Shown here: positions 27,090-35,244 of the stretch, piece after piece
How positions within the stretch are numbered: position 1 is the stretch's first letter
Layout of the letters: each line of letters starts with the position of its first letter
NCBI GenBank assembly: GCA_934546745.1
Contig: CAKTDV010000017.1
Location: 1-64,000 of the forward strand
DNA: 64,000 nucleotides
Direction of reading: 5' to 3'
Source: an uncultured Desulfovibrio sp.
GTDB taxonomy: Bacteria; Desulfobacterota; Desulfovibrionia; Desulfovibrionales; Desulfovibrionaceae
Translations under genes and position numbers: made by a program
The notes under the pieces: generated by a model
Told to the model about the DNA's origin: nothing
The model's input: the letters and a program-made list of their open reading frames with translations, nothing else
The model's database searches: none

Positions 27090-29558
27090 ATGGTTATGAA
27101 GAATATGTTGACAGCCCTGGCCGGGCAACCCAACTGTGGCAAATCCACGATCTTCAATATGCTGACAGGAGCGCGCCAGTATGTGGCGAACTATCCTGGC
27201 GTAACGGTGGAAAAGAAGAGCGGTGTCTTTACCCAGGACGGCATACGGGTGACGCTGGTGGATCTGCCCGGTACCTACAGCCTCGCGTCATGGTCGCCTG
27301 AGGAGCAGGCCGCGCGACAGTTCATTCTGGAAGAAAAGCCGGATCTCATCATCTCCGTCCTGGACGCGTCCACACTGGAGAAAAGTCTCTATCTTTGCCT
27401 GCAGGTGCTGGAAACCGGCCGTCCAGTCCTGGCCGCCATGAACATGCTCGACGTGGCCGCCAAACGCCGTATTGATGTGGATGCCGGCGCGCTTTCCGCC
27501 TCGCTCGGTGTGCCTGTGGTGCCGGTGCAGGCCAGCAAGGGCATTGGCCGGCAGGCCCTGCGCGAGGCCATTGCCGGGCAAAAGGGCGTGACTGTGACGG
27601 AGCCTCCCGTCAATTATGGGGATCTTGAATCTTCCATCGCCCGGATTGTGGCTCTGCTGCCAGCGGAAGGGGTGGAAGGCTATCCCGCACGGTGGCTGGC
27701 CATCAAGCTGCTGGAAGAGGACGCGGCCGCCTCCGCCGTGCTGCCACGCCTGGCGGAGGCTGACGCTGTGGAGCGCGCGGCGCGCGAGGAACGCGAAGAT
27801 TATCTGGAGACGCATGGGGAAGATCCTGTCCGCGCCATCGCCAACGCCCGTTTTGCCCGTGCGCGAGAGGTGGCCGCCGCATGCTCCCGGCGGGAGGCCT
27901 TTGTGACCTCCATGACGGAACGGCTGGATTCCGTCCTCTGTCATTGGCTGTTCGGCCCGATCATCCTGGTTGCCGTCCTCTTCACCTTCTATGAGGCTTC
28001 AGTGACGCTGGGGAACTACCTTGCGGCGCAGGTCTGGCCCGTTTGGGGCAAGCTGGAATACTGGGCCGCCCGCATCCTGCCCGCACAGGGATTTCTACAG
28101 GATCCGCTCGTCACGTCGCTGGGAACATGGATTGTCAAGAGCATGACGGCCGTGCTCAACTATCTGCCCATTTTTGTCATCATGTTCAGCCTGGTAGCCA
28201 TTCTGGAAGATTCCGGCTACATGGCGCGTATCGCCTTTATCCTTGACAGAATCTTTCACCGCTTCGGCCTGCATGGCCAGTCCACCCTGCCCCTCATCCT
28301 GGGTGGCGTCTACGTGGGGGGCTGCGCCATTCCCGGCGTCATCGCCACACGCGCCATTCCCGACGAAAGGGCGCGCATGGCCACCATCCTCATCGTCCCC
28401 ATGATGAACTGCCTTGCCAAGGTGCCCCTCTATCTGCTGCTGGTCGGCGCCTTCTTCAGCGCGCATGCTGGTTCGGCCATGTTCTTCATGGGAACGGTGA
28501 CGCTGCTCATGGGCCTGATTATGGCCAAATTCCTCTCGATGACGCTGCTGCGCGGCAAACGGGCCGCCCCATTCATCATTGAACTGCCCATCTACCATCT
28601 TCCTTCGCCCTATGGCGTGCTGCGCCAGACTGTCGACCGGATCTGGATGTTCCTCAAAAAGATCGGATCCGTTGTCGTCGCCGTGGCCGTCATCGTTTTC
28701 GCGCTCATCAATTTCCCCAATCTTTCCGACGATCGGCTGACGTGGTACGCCAGCCAGCAACAGAAACTGGAAGTTCAGTTCATGGCCATCGTGGACAGGG
28801 GAAGCTTCAAGGGCACGCTGGGCACAGCCGACATCGTGCCCCTCCTGCTCTATCAGGAAAACCTGCGCGAGGCCAAACGGGGCCTGGATCAGGCAGCGGC
28901 CAACGAGGTAAACGAAAGAGCGTTGAGGGAAAATCCGACCTATGCCAGCGTAGCGTTGCGGAAGGGCAAGGAAGGAAAGGACGTGGCCGCTGTCCTGCGG
29001 AAGATCGACGGACAGCGCAAGAACCTGCGCCGCCAGATGCAGCAGGAACGCTTCGAAGGCAGCTTTCTCGGACGCGCGGGCAAGGCGCTGGAAAGCGTCA
29101 CCGCCGGAGCGGGTTTTAGCTGGCGCATCAACGTCGCCCTGCTTTCAGCCCTTGCCGCCAAGGAAAACAGCGCGGCGACCCTTGGCGCCATCTACGGACT
29201 CGAAGGTCAGGGGGTTGGCGAGGGCATGGCGTCTGTCAGCGGCTTTACCCCCCTGCATGCGCTGGCTCTCATGCTCTTCATGTCGCTCTATCCTCCGTGC
29301 GTACCCGCGGCCATCATGGTCAAAACGCAGGCCGGTTCCAGCAAATGGATGATCTTTTCCCTTGTCTTCCAGATGTTCAGCGGGCTCTTGGTGGCGACCC
29401 TCGTCTTCACGGGCGGCACACTGCTCGGCCTGACAGGCTACCAGGCCATGTGGGCCTACTATGCCCTCTGCCTCTGCGTACTTGCGGCGTTGGCCTTCGT
29501 GCCCGAACGGGCGGAACGTGCGCGCACAACGGTTCCCGAAACAAAAACCACAAACTAA
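27090..29558 (+). CDS. feoB: ferrous iron transport protein B
   Basis: An 822-residue ferrous iron permease. The N-terminal G domain has GQPNCGKST (residues 12-20), DLPGTYS (switch II) and NMLD (G4). A helical GDI-like region follows to about residue 290, then the polytopic membrane domain with the two gate motifs GCAIPGVIATRAIPDERARM and YPPCVPAAIM. A long, charged insert between membrane segments (about residues 565-680, with KRGLDQAAANEVNE and AAVLRKIDGQRKN) is larger than in E. coli FeoB. GGGGAG lies four bases before the ATG at 27090; an ATG six bases further in would have better spacing, so the start is uncertain by two residues. Confidence 0.95.
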   Translation: MVMKNMLTALAGQPNCGKSTIFNMLTGARQYVANYPGVTVEKKSGVFTQDGIRVTLVDLPGTYSLASWSPEEQAARQFILEEKPDLIISVLDASTLEKSLYLCLQVLETGRPVLAAMNMLDVAAKRRIDVDAGALSASLGVPVVPVQASKGIGRQALREAIAGQKGVTVTEPPVNYGDLESSIARIVALLPAEGVEGYPARWLAIKLLEEDAAASAVLPRLAEADAVERAAREEREDYLETHGEDPVRAIANARFARAREVAAACSRREAFVTSMTERLDSVLCHWLFGPIILVAVLFTFYEASVTLGNYLAAQVWPVWGKLEYWAARILPAQGFLQDPLVTSLGTWIVKSMTAVLNYLPIFVIMFSLVAILEDSGYMARIAFILDRIFHRFGLHGQSTLPLILGGVYVGGCAIPGVIATRAIPDERARMATILIVPMMNCLAKVPLYLLLVGAFFSAHAGSAMFFMGTVTLLMGLIMAKFLSMTLLRGKRAAPFIIELPIYHLPSPYGVLRQTVDRIWMFLKKIGSVVVAVAVIVFALINFPNLSDDRLTWYASQQQKLEVQFMAIVDRGSFKGTLGTADIVPLLLYQENLREAKRGLDQAAANEVNERALRENPTYASVALRKGKEGKDVAAVLRKIDGQRKNLRRQMQQERFEGSFLGRAGKALESVTAGAGFSWRINVALLSALAAKENSAATLGAIYGLEGQGVGEGMASVSGFTPLHALALMLFMSLYPPCVPAAIMVKTQAGSSKWMIFSLVFQMFSGLLVATLVFTGGTLLGLTGYQAMWAYYALCLCVLAALAFVPERAERARTTVPETKTTN

Positions 29559-29571
29559 AGGAGACGCAATC

Positions 29572-29889
29572 ATGTCCAAATTTTTCGCCCCCCTCACCCT
29601 TGCCGCCGTATTGGCACTTCCCGGTATGGCCCATGCGCACAGCGCCGTCTTTGACTGCTTTGACAACGGCGACGGCACCGTGTCCTGCCAGGGCGGTTAT
29701 TCAGACGGATCCTCGGCGTCCGGCGTCACAATCAAAGTGCTGGATGGCAAAGGAACCCCTCTGGAGACCCTGAAACTCGACGCCAACAGCGAAACCTCCT
29801 TCAAAAAGCCCGCGGGCGACTACAAGGTGGTATTTGACGGCGGCGAAGGTCATTCCATTGAGCTGAACGGCAAAAATATCGTTCAGTAG
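29572..29889 (+). CDS. small periplasmic protein, paralogue of 30864-31190
   Basis: A 105-residue exported protein with a signal peptide ending AHA, so the mature protein would begin with His23 (HSAVFDCFDN). Two cysteines at 29 and 39 probably form a disulfide in the conserved block CFDNGDGTVSCQGGYSDGSS. The remainder is predicted beta-rich (GVTIKVLDGKGTPLETLKL, DYKVVFDGGEGHSIELNG). AAAGGAG precedes the ATG. It follows feoB by 13 bases, so it belongs to the feo operon. A mature N-terminal His is typical of copper/nickel/iron binding proteins; a periplasmic iron-handling role is inferred. A clear paralogue lies 1 kb away. Confidence 0.85.
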   Translation: MSKFFAPLTLAAVLALPGMAHAHSAVFDCFDNGDGTVSCQGGYSDGSSASGVTIKVLDGKGTPLETLKLDANSETSFKKPAGDYKVVFDGGEGHSIELNGKNIVQ

Positions 29890-29942
29890 CCAGGAAACTC
29901 CGCGCCTGCGTGACAGCGCGGCCATGTTTTTCCTTGTGGAAT

Positions 29943-29953
29943 ATGAAATTCAT
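29943..29953 (+). promoter_or_regulatory. candidate Fur-like palindrome
   Basis: ATGAA-A-TTCAT, a perfect inverted repeat with a 1-base centre, 20 bases in front of the DUF4198 gene start. It resembles the site in the feoA promoter and lies in an AT-rich stretch (TTGTGG upstream, TATATG downstream). Confidence 0.45.
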
Positions 29954-29972
29954 TTTATATGGAGGATTCCCT

Positions 29973-30800
29973 ATGAACAGCAAATTTCTCGCCGCCCTTG
30001 GGATTGCCGGGGCACTGATGACGGCCGCTCCGGCCCAGGCCCACTTCATGATGGCCTACACCCCGGAAACCGCGCTGGAAAAGGCGCAGGATCTGGACAT
30101 GCGCTTTGTCTTCACCCACCCGGCCGAAGCCGGACACATGATGAACATGGGCGGCGTGAAGGAGTTCTATGCCCTGTATCAGCGCGGTGACGCCCCGGCC
30201 AAAAAGATTGACCTCAAGGGAAGCCTCAAGGAAATCACCTGGAAAAACCCCGAATCCAGCGCGCCGGCCTACGCGGCGCTGATTTCCCGCAAAGATGTGC
30301 GCAGCATGGGCGATTACATGTTCGTTTTCGTGCCCGGTTATTATTATGAAAAAGAAGAAGACTGCTACATGCAGCAGATTACCAAGCTTCTGGTGAACGT
30401 GGGTGGCATCCCCGGCAACTGGAACTCTCCGGCCGGACTGCCGTGCGAAATTGTGCCCCTTGCCAAGCCCTATGGCGTGTGGACGGGGAACGTCTTCCAG
30501 GGACAGGTGCTTTCCAAGGGCAAACCTGTGGCCAACGCCGAGGTGGAGGTGGAATTCATGAGCCACAAGCCTGACCTGAAGAAGAACGGTCTGGCCAAGA
30601 ATGCCTCCGTTGACTATCCCAACGGCGTACTCGTCACCCAGGCCATCATGACCGACGCCAATGGAGTCTTCACCTACGCCCTGCCCAAGGCGGGCTGGTG
30701 GGGCTTTGCCGCGCTGGGCGTCGGCCCGGACACCAAACACGACGGGAAACCCCTCTCGCAGGACGCCGTCATCTGGGTACAGGCCGTCGACATGAAGTAA
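29973..30800 (+). CDS. DUF4198 periplasmic protein, putative metal uptake component
   Basis: A 275-residue exported protein of the DUF4198 (NikM-like) family, members of which are periplasmic proteins linked to nickel, cobalt or other metal uptake. The signal peptide ends AQA at residue 23, so mature protein begins HFMMAY with His24 at the N-terminus. The C-terminal domain is an Ig-like module (GKPVANAEVEVEFMS, TDANGVFTYALPKAGWWGFA). GGAGG precedes the ATG at 29973. Its place directly behind feoAB and a small periplasmic protein, and its candidate Fur-like site, suggest that here it serves iron rather than nickel, which is inference. Confidence 0.82.
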   Translation: MNSKFLAALGIAGALMTAAPAQAHFMMAYTPETALEKAQDLDMRFVFTHPAEAGHMMNMGGVKEFYALYQRGDAPAKKIDLKGSLKEITWKNPESSAPAYAALISRKDVRSMGDYMFVFVPGYYYEKEEDCYMQQITKLLVNVGGIPGNWNSPAGLPCEIVPLAKPYGVWTGNVFQGQVLSKGKPVANAEVEVEFMSHKPDLKKNGLAKNASVDYPNGVLVTQAIMTDANGVFTYALPKAGWWGFAALGVGPDTKHDGKPLSQDAVIWVQAVDMK

Positions 30801-30826
30801 GGCCGCCCGCTCCGCTTCTCGATGCG

Positions 30827-30857
30827 AAAGGGCCGCTGGCAACGCCTGCGGCCCTTT
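30827..30857. terminator. bidirectional terminator
   Basis: AAAGGGCCGC (30827-30836) and GCGGCCCTTT (30848-30857) form a perfect 10-bp stem between the convergent DUF4198 gene and its small-paralogue neighbour. A/T runs are short but present on both sides. Confidence 0.78.
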
Positions 30858-30863
30858 ATGGTG

Positions 30864-31190
30864 TCACCGCGTCAGGGAACGCCCATCCACTTCCACGGAG
30901 TGGCCGGAACCGCCGTCAAAAAGGATGGTGAAATCCCCTTGGGGACGTTGCAGCACGACTTCGCTGTTGGAATCCAGCCGGGCTTCCCGCAACACCGTGC
31001 CATCATCGTCGCGCACCACGATGCGGATGCCTGTGGCCGAGGAACCGTCGGAATAGCCGCCCTGGCAGGTGAAGGTGCCGTCGGCATTGTCATAACAGTT
31101 CAGGAGGGCACTGTGCGCCCATGCGCCGGAGCCGGAAAAGGCGATCGACGCCGCTGCGCCCAGTGCGGACAAGACATGCTTACAGTTCAT
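30864..31190 (-). CDS. small periplasmic protein, paralogue of 29572-29889
   Basis: A 108-residue exported protein clearly related to the product of 29572-29889: the block CYDNADGTFTCQGGYSDGSS matches CFDNGDGTVSCQGGYSDGSS, and both end in a beta-rich half (FDGGSGHSVEVDG against FDGGEGHSIELNG). The signal peptide ends AWA at residue 25, so the mature protein begins with His26. Cysteines are at 32 and 42, the same spacing. The ATG at 31190 was chosen; a TTG 24 bases upstream is unlikely. TTGACA lies about 50 bases upstream on the minus strand, with a Fur-like half site. The pair probably arose by duplication. Confidence 0.85.
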   Translation of the reverse strand: MNCKHVLSALGAAASIAFSGSGAWAHSALLNCYDNADGTFTCQGGYSDGSSATGIRIVVRDDDGTVLREARLDSNSEVVLQRPQGDFTILFDGGSGHSVEVDGRSLTR

Positions 31191-31279
31191 GGCACCCCAC
31201 TTTTTTCGTTTCAATGGAAAACAAATGTCAATTTCTTGTAGCCAATTCTCACCATCCCAACAAGGAGGAGGCTCGAAAC

Positions 31280-31408
31280 ATGTGTAATTCTGCTGACGGG
31301 GGTGTACGGCTTGGGCGCTCTGCTACTCCTGGAGGAAAAAATCTAGGATCCACGGAATCCAAGACAAGTTGTCTCCAGGAAAAAAGAGCGGGACAGATTT
31401 GCCCCTGA
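31280..31408 (+). CDS. 42-residue ORF of unknown status
   Basis: A short ORF with a strong ribosome site (AAGGAGGAGG, nine bases before the ATG) coding for 42 residues, including three cysteines (MCNSADGG near the start, TSCLQ, GQICP at the end). No family is recognised. It could be a real small gene or a remnant. The interval around it (31191-31460) shows nothing else recognisable. Confidence 0.25.
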   Translation: MCNSADGGVRLGRSATPGGKNLGSTESKTSCLQEKRAGQICP

Positions 31409-31460
31409 CACGGTGCCAGAATGTAACGGAGAAGTTGCGTGAAAGCCCTGAAAAACAGGA

Positions 31461-31514
31461 AAAGTCCGCTTGGCTCAACGCCTTGCGGACTTTCTCAAAC
31501 TTCTCCAGAAGTTT
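31461..31514 (-). terminator. terminator hairpins of the tRNA-Ser gene
   Basis: Two hairpins follow the tRNA on the minus strand: AAACTTCT/AGAAGTTT (31497-31514) and AAAGTCCGC/GCGGACTTT (31461-31493), the latter followed by TTCCTGTTTTTC. Confidence 0.7.
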
Positions 31515-31517
31515 GTG

Positions 31518-31609
31518 TGGCGGAGAGGAAGAGATTCGAACTCTTGGTACGCTATTAACGTACACACGATTTCCAATCGTGCTCCTTCGACCAACTCGGA
31601 CACCTCTCC
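31518..31609 (-). tRNA. tRNA-Ser (GGA)
   Basis: A 92-nt type II tRNA including the encoded CCA. The acceptor stem pairs GGAGAGG with CCTCTCC, discriminator G. The anticodon arm ACGAT-TGGAAAT-CGT gives anticodon GGA (serine, UCC/UCU codons). A long variable arm (GTGTACGTTAATAGCGTAC) and the T-arm GAGTTCGAATCTC are clear. Confidence 0.95.
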
Positions 31610-31623
31610 GTGTCGACTTGGTT

Positions 31624-31652
31624 TTTATAGACAAAAATCCCGCCCTTGGCAA
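31624..31652 (-). promoter_or_regulatory. promoter of tRNA-Ser
   Basis: On the minus strand TTGCCA, 17 bases, TATAAA, ending 15 bases in front of the tRNA. Confidence 0.7.
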
Positions 31653-32013
31653 GCGTTTTTTGCGGGGAAACAAGATAGTTCCGCAAATTTTCTGATGACG
31701 CCCGCACACGTTCTTTTTGACACCCTCCACGACCTCATGGCCTGAGATTGGGGAAACAACCGCCGCGGTCGGGCAAAAAGACAGCCTACGCTCTCAACAT
31801 ATCGGGCGCATGGTGTCCGTCAAGGCGAAGGACGAGGACGATGAACCGGGTGGCCTGTACAGGCTGAGCAAAAAGGAGGTAACGCGATGGGGGAAGGGGG
31901 ACACAGAGGGGGACGGTTTTTCTTGTGGAACGATGGGACGTTGCCGCGCAAGTCGCGACAGGCGTAGTGGTTGCCCGTATTCTCCGTCGCGTGATGAAAT
32001 AAGGCCAGCGCGC
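31653..32013. other. intergenic region between the tRNA genes
   Basis: No convincing gene. A strong ribosome site AAGGAGGTAACGCG in front of an ATG at 31887 leads only into a 26-codon frame with no recognisable product. Otherwise only the flanking tRNA promoters are recognisable. Confidence 0.35.
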
Positions 32014-32042
32014 TTGACAGGGGGAGGACTTTCGTTTAGATA
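32014..32042 (+). promoter_or_regulatory. promoter of tRNA-Arg
   Basis: TTGACA (32014-32019), 17 bases, TAGATA (32037-32042), ending ten bases in front of the tRNA. Confidence 0.75.
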
Positions 32043-32051
32043 CATCCTCAC

Positions 32052-32128
32052 GCGCTCGTAGCTCAGCTGGATAGAGCAACAGGCTACGAACCTGTAGGCC
32101 AGGAGTTCGAATCTCTTCGGGCGCGCCA
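32052..32128 (+). tRNA. tRNA-Arg (ACG)
   Basis: A 77-nt tRNA with encoded CCA. GCGCTCG pairs with CGGGCGC (one G-U), discriminator G. D-arm GCTCAGCTGGATAGAGC, anticodon arm ACAGG-CTACGAA-CCTGT giving anticodon ACG (arginine, read as ICG after deamination), T-arm AGGAGTTCGAATCTCTT. Confidence 0.95.
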
Positions 32129-32140
32129 TAAAAGGAAGAT

Positions 32141-32175
32141 ACCCCTTGCGATATATCCCGTAAGGGGTTTTTCTT
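32141..32175 (+). terminator. terminator of tRNA-Arg
   Basis: ACCCCTT-G-CG (32141-32150) pairs with CG-T-AAGGGGT (32159-32168), followed by TTTTTCTTT. Confidence 0.82.
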
Positions 32176-32277
32176 TGGAGCAATAGACCGTTGCCCCATC
32201 TCCTTTTTCAGAAGCCGCGCCGTGCGCGCGGCGCTTCTCCCTGTGCCTGGGCTGCCCGCTCAGGGTGTCCGCACGTC

Positions 32278-32511
32278 TCAGGGCATACGCGCCAGCGTCA
32301 GCAGCAGCCCCAGAAGCATCAGGGCGGCGCAACCCAGCGCCACAATGATCACAGGCCTCCAGCGCACCGACGCCCGTCGCGGAAAAAGCCAGACGCCCAC
32401 AGGCCCCAGCAGCAGCCCCATGATTACGGCAAGCCCCCTGTCCTCCCGCGCCCGGCGGCCATTCCATAGGGCGCAACCCAGCGCAAGCACAGCCCACAGC
32501 AACAGCGGCAT
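32278..32511 (-). CDS. small membrane protein
   Basis: A 77-residue protein with three hydrophobic stretches: residues 2-15 (PLLLWAVLALGCAL), 27-43 (GLAVIMGLLLGPVGVWL) and 53-74 (PVIIVALGCAALMLLGLLL). The GLLLGPVG turn is common in small inner-membrane proteins that pack closely. GGAGGG precedes the ATG. Function unknown; it stands alone between the tRNA and the dual-OB-like gene. Confidence 0.65.
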   Translation of the reverse strand: MPLLLWAVLALGCALWNGRRAREDRGLAVIMGLLLGPVGVWLFPRRASVRWRPVIIVALGCAALMLLGLLLTLARMP

Positions 32512-32778
32512 GGTTTTCCCTCCTTATGAGGTTTTCTTTCTGAAAAAGAAATGTCGGTTACCTACATCCCCTCTTGACAGCCGCCGCCTGAGGGGGCGGG
32601 AGTATTTCCGCAGGATACAGGTGCCACCGTGAAGACGCACCTGGTGTACGTACTCCGCCCTGGCAGCGGTTGACGCTATAGAGAGACGTGGCGCACTCCC
32701 CTGTATCCGGCATGCTTATTTCACGCCGCACAACGGCGATGTTTCCTCCCCAGAGGAACACACGTTCGTCAGTCTGGC

Positions 32779-33429
32779 TCAGACGCCGTACAGGCCGCCG
32801 ACCTGCAGAAGATATTTCCCGTTTTCCGGGCTGCGCCCAAGGCAGAGGCGCACGTAAAACTCCTCATGGCGCTGTAGCCGCGCGTGGAGTTCATTGATGG
32901 CGTCCGCCCGGTTTTTCAGGCCCGCCCGGTACCACGTCCACTGCACAAGCGGCAGGTTGAGCCACGCGTTCGCGTTCTGGAAAACAACATGGACAAGGAA
33001 CCTGTCCGCCGAGTGCCTGTCCGGCAGGATCTTGAGTCTGGAACGCGGACAGCGCGTCGTCGCTAGCGAACACCGGACGGCCTGTTCCCGTGGAATGTAG
33101 CGGTGATCGACAATCTCCGCCTGAAACTCCCGCGCCAGCGACCCCCGGCAGGAGGCCTCCAGCGCCTTTTTCAGCGCGGCGGCGCTGGAAGGCGTCACCG
33201 AGCGCAGCCAATCCATGAAAAAATCTTCCACAAAGGGGGATTCTCCGTAAAAATCCCCTTCCATTTCCAGGATGGCGCCGGGCTCAATGCCCCGCGAAAC
33301 GCACGACCGTTCGCTGAAATACGGCTGGGGACGGACGTTCCGCCCCGTCGCCATATCGATGCCCGTCGCGCACAGCAGATCCCCTTTGCCAAGCGGCGTC
33401 ACATCCGTCACGATAACGGAACATTGCAT
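32779..33429 (-). CDS. putative dual-OB (duOB) domain protein
   Basis: A 216-residue soluble protein. The N-terminal half (CSVIVTDVTPLGKGDLLCATGID, then NVRPQPYF and PGAILEMEGDFYG) follows the pattern of the duOB family, a dual OB-fold module thought to bind nucleic acids or nucleotides. The C-terminal half has a long basic helix (LKKALEASCRGSLAREFQ) and ends in beta-strand sequence. The family call is by pattern and is tentative. It lies 87 bases downstream of RNase J on the same strand and may be co-transcribed with it. The 250 bases beyond its 3' end (32530-32778) show only a 7-bp hairpin (CAGGTGC/GCACCTG at 32618-32643). Confidence 0.55.
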   Translation of the reverse strand: MQCSVIVTDVTPLGKGDLLCATGIDMATGRNVRPQPYFSERSCVSRGIEPGAILEMEGDFYGESPFVEDFFMDWLRSVTPSSAAALKKALEASCRGSLAREFQAEIVDHRYIPREQAVRCSLATTRCPRSRLKILPDRHSADRFLVHVVFQNANAWLNLPLVQWTWYRAGLKNRADAINELHARLQRHEEFYVRLCLGRSPENGKYLLQVGGLYGV

Positions 33430-33516
33430 GATTTCCTCCCGACGCCCCCAATGCCTACGGGCCCAGTCCAGCCCCTGTCCGGCGCTGTCCGCACGCCCGG
33501 TCCGCGACCTTTCGCG

Positions 33517-35175
33517 CTAGATTTCCGCCACCACAGGCACGACCACGGGATCGCGCTCCAGCACCCGCCGGAAAAAACGGCGTAAGGAAGCGCGTATGCC
33601 GTCCTGAAGGCGCGTGAGCTGCCCCGGAAAGACGGACTCCAGCTCGTCGAGAACAAGGCATTTGGCGTCTTCCAGCACATGGCTGTAACGCTGCTCGAAC
33701 ACAAAGCCCTTGGAGAACATGTCCGGCCCGTGCAGCACGCTGCCCGTTTCCGCATCCAGCACCAGCACGACCACGACCATGCCCTCGTCGCCAAGGATGC
33801 GCCGTTCGCGCAGGACGGCCGTGCCCACGTCGCCCACTCCCTTGCCATCCACCAGGGTGCATTCCACAGGCAGCGGCGCTTCCAGACGGAAGCTGTCCGG
33901 CAGCAGGGTGATGGGGCGGCCGTCCTCCAGCACCACCGCCTTTTCAGGAGCGACGCCTTCCGCCACGGCCAGCCGCCCGTGCTTCACAAGGTGGCGGTAT
34001 TCGCCGTGGACGGGCACGAAGATATCGGGCCGCACCGTGCGCAGCATCTCCACCAGCTCTTCCCGGTGCGCATGGCCGGAAGCGTGTATGGCACGCACGT
34101 TCTCGTAAAAGACTTCCGCTCCCAGCCGGTACATTTCGTTGATGAGGCGCGACACGGCCCGGGCGTTGCCGGGTATGACGCGCGAACTCATGACGACCGT
34201 ATCGCCCTCGACAATGCTCAGCTGGCGGTGGCCGCCGTAGACCATGCGCGACAGGGCGGACAGAGGCTCCCCCTGCGCTCCCGTCACCACCAGCACGATC
34301 CGTTCTCCGGGCAGATCCGGCACGCCGTTGTGGGCGTTGAAGAAATTGGGCGGCAGGGTGGCGATGCCCAGATCGCGGGCCATCTCGATGTTGTTGGCAA
34401 GGGAGCGCCCGCTGATGACCACCGTGCGGCCGTAATCCTGCGCCAGATCGAAAACTTCCTGTATCCGCTGTATATGGCTTGAGAAAAGCGTGATGACAAT
34501 GCGACCTTTGGCCGTCTCGAAGACTTTGGCCAGCGACGCCTTGACCTCACGTTCCGGGAGCGAATGCCCCGCGTGTTCCACGTTGGTGGAATCGGCCATG
34601 AGAAGACGCGCCCCTTCGGGCCCGGCAAAGGCGGCGATGCCCTTCAAATCCGTGGGGAGGCCGTTGAGCGGGCTGGGATCGAGCTTGAAATCGCCTGTGT
34701 GGACAACGCGCCCCACCGGCGTCTCCACACCCAGGGCAAAGCCTTCGGGAATGGAATGACAGACATGGAAAAAACGAAAGCGCAGATCGCCCAGGCGCAC
34801 CCGCCCGCGGCTGTCCACAGGGCGGAGCTCCACGGCATCCAGCAGTTCGTGCTCGCGCAGCTTGTGCTCCACCAGGGCCAGCGTGAAGCGGGATCCATAG
34901 ATATGGACACCCTTCAGCTGTGGCACGACCCACGGCAGCGCGCCGATATGATCCTCGTGCCCGTGCGTCAGCACAATGCCGAGGAGTTTTTCCTTTACGG
35001 CGGAAAGGGCCGCGAAATGCGGAATCACCACATCCACGCCAAGATGGTTGTCGTCGGGGAACATGAGGCCGCAATCGATCATGACGACGCCGCTGGCGGT
35101 TTCCCACAGCTGGCAGTTGAGGCCGATTTCGCCCAGGCCCCCCAGGGGGGTTATGGTCAGATAGGGTTCGTTCAT
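33517..35175 (-). CDS. rnj: ribonuclease J
   Basis: A 552-residue metallo-beta-lactamase/beta-CASP nuclease that degrades and matures RNA as endonuclease and 5' exonuclease. The Zn-binding HGHEDH lies at residues 71-76, further ligands in FHVCHSIPEGF and VHTGDFKLD. The beta-CASP domain has TLFSSHIQRIQ and VVTGAQGEPLSALSRM; the third motif VRAIHASGHAHREEL precedes the C-terminal domain. Length is typical. GGGGAG precedes the ATG. RNase J is the main RNA decay enzyme where RNase E is absent or secondary. Confidence 0.95.
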   Translation of the reverse strand: MNEPYLTITPLGGLGEIGLNCQLWETASGVVMIDCGLMFPDDNHLGVDVVIPHFAALSAVKEKLLGIVLTHGHEDHIGALPWVVPQLKGVHIYGSRFTLALVEHKLREHELLDAVELRPVDSRGRVRLGDLRFRFFHVCHSIPEGFALGVETPVGRVVHTGDFKLDPSPLNGLPTDLKGIAAFAGPEGARLLMADSTNVEHAGHSLPEREVKASLAKVFETAKGRIVITLFSSHIQRIQEVFDLAQDYGRTVVISGRSLANNIEMARDLGIATLPPNFFNAHNGVPDLPGERIVLVVTGAQGEPLSALSRMVYGGHRQLSIVEGDTVVMSSRVIPGNARAVSRLINEMYRLGAEVFYENVRAIHASGHAHREELVEMLRTVRPDIFVPVHGEYRHLVKHGRLAVAEGVAPEKAVVLEDGRPITLLPDSFRLEAPLPVECTLVDGKGVGDVGTAVLRERRILGDEGMVVVVLVLDAETGSVLHGPDMFSKGFVFEQRYSHVLEDAKCLVLDELESVFPGQLTRLQDGIRASLRRFFRRVLERDPVVVPVVAEI

Positions 35176-35244
35176 GTCTCCCCTGCTTCGCGCGTGTTAC
35201 ACAAAAGGCGTTTCCGGGGCGCGCCGTTCCGGCCCCCGTTCGGT

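Noticed and set aside
31380..31410. GCGGGACAGATTTG, similar to sequence often flanking transposase genes
   Set aside because: Too short; no transposase fragment, inverted repeats or target duplication nearby.
31887..31967. 26-codon ORF behind AAGGAGGTAACGCG
   Set aside because: Strong ribosome site, but the product is very short, Gly/Arg-rich and unlike any family; probably chance.
32512..32778. Possible non-coding RNA between the small membrane protein and the dual-OB-like gene
   Set aside because: Only a 7-bp hairpin and scattered promoter-like hexamers; no known RNA family features.
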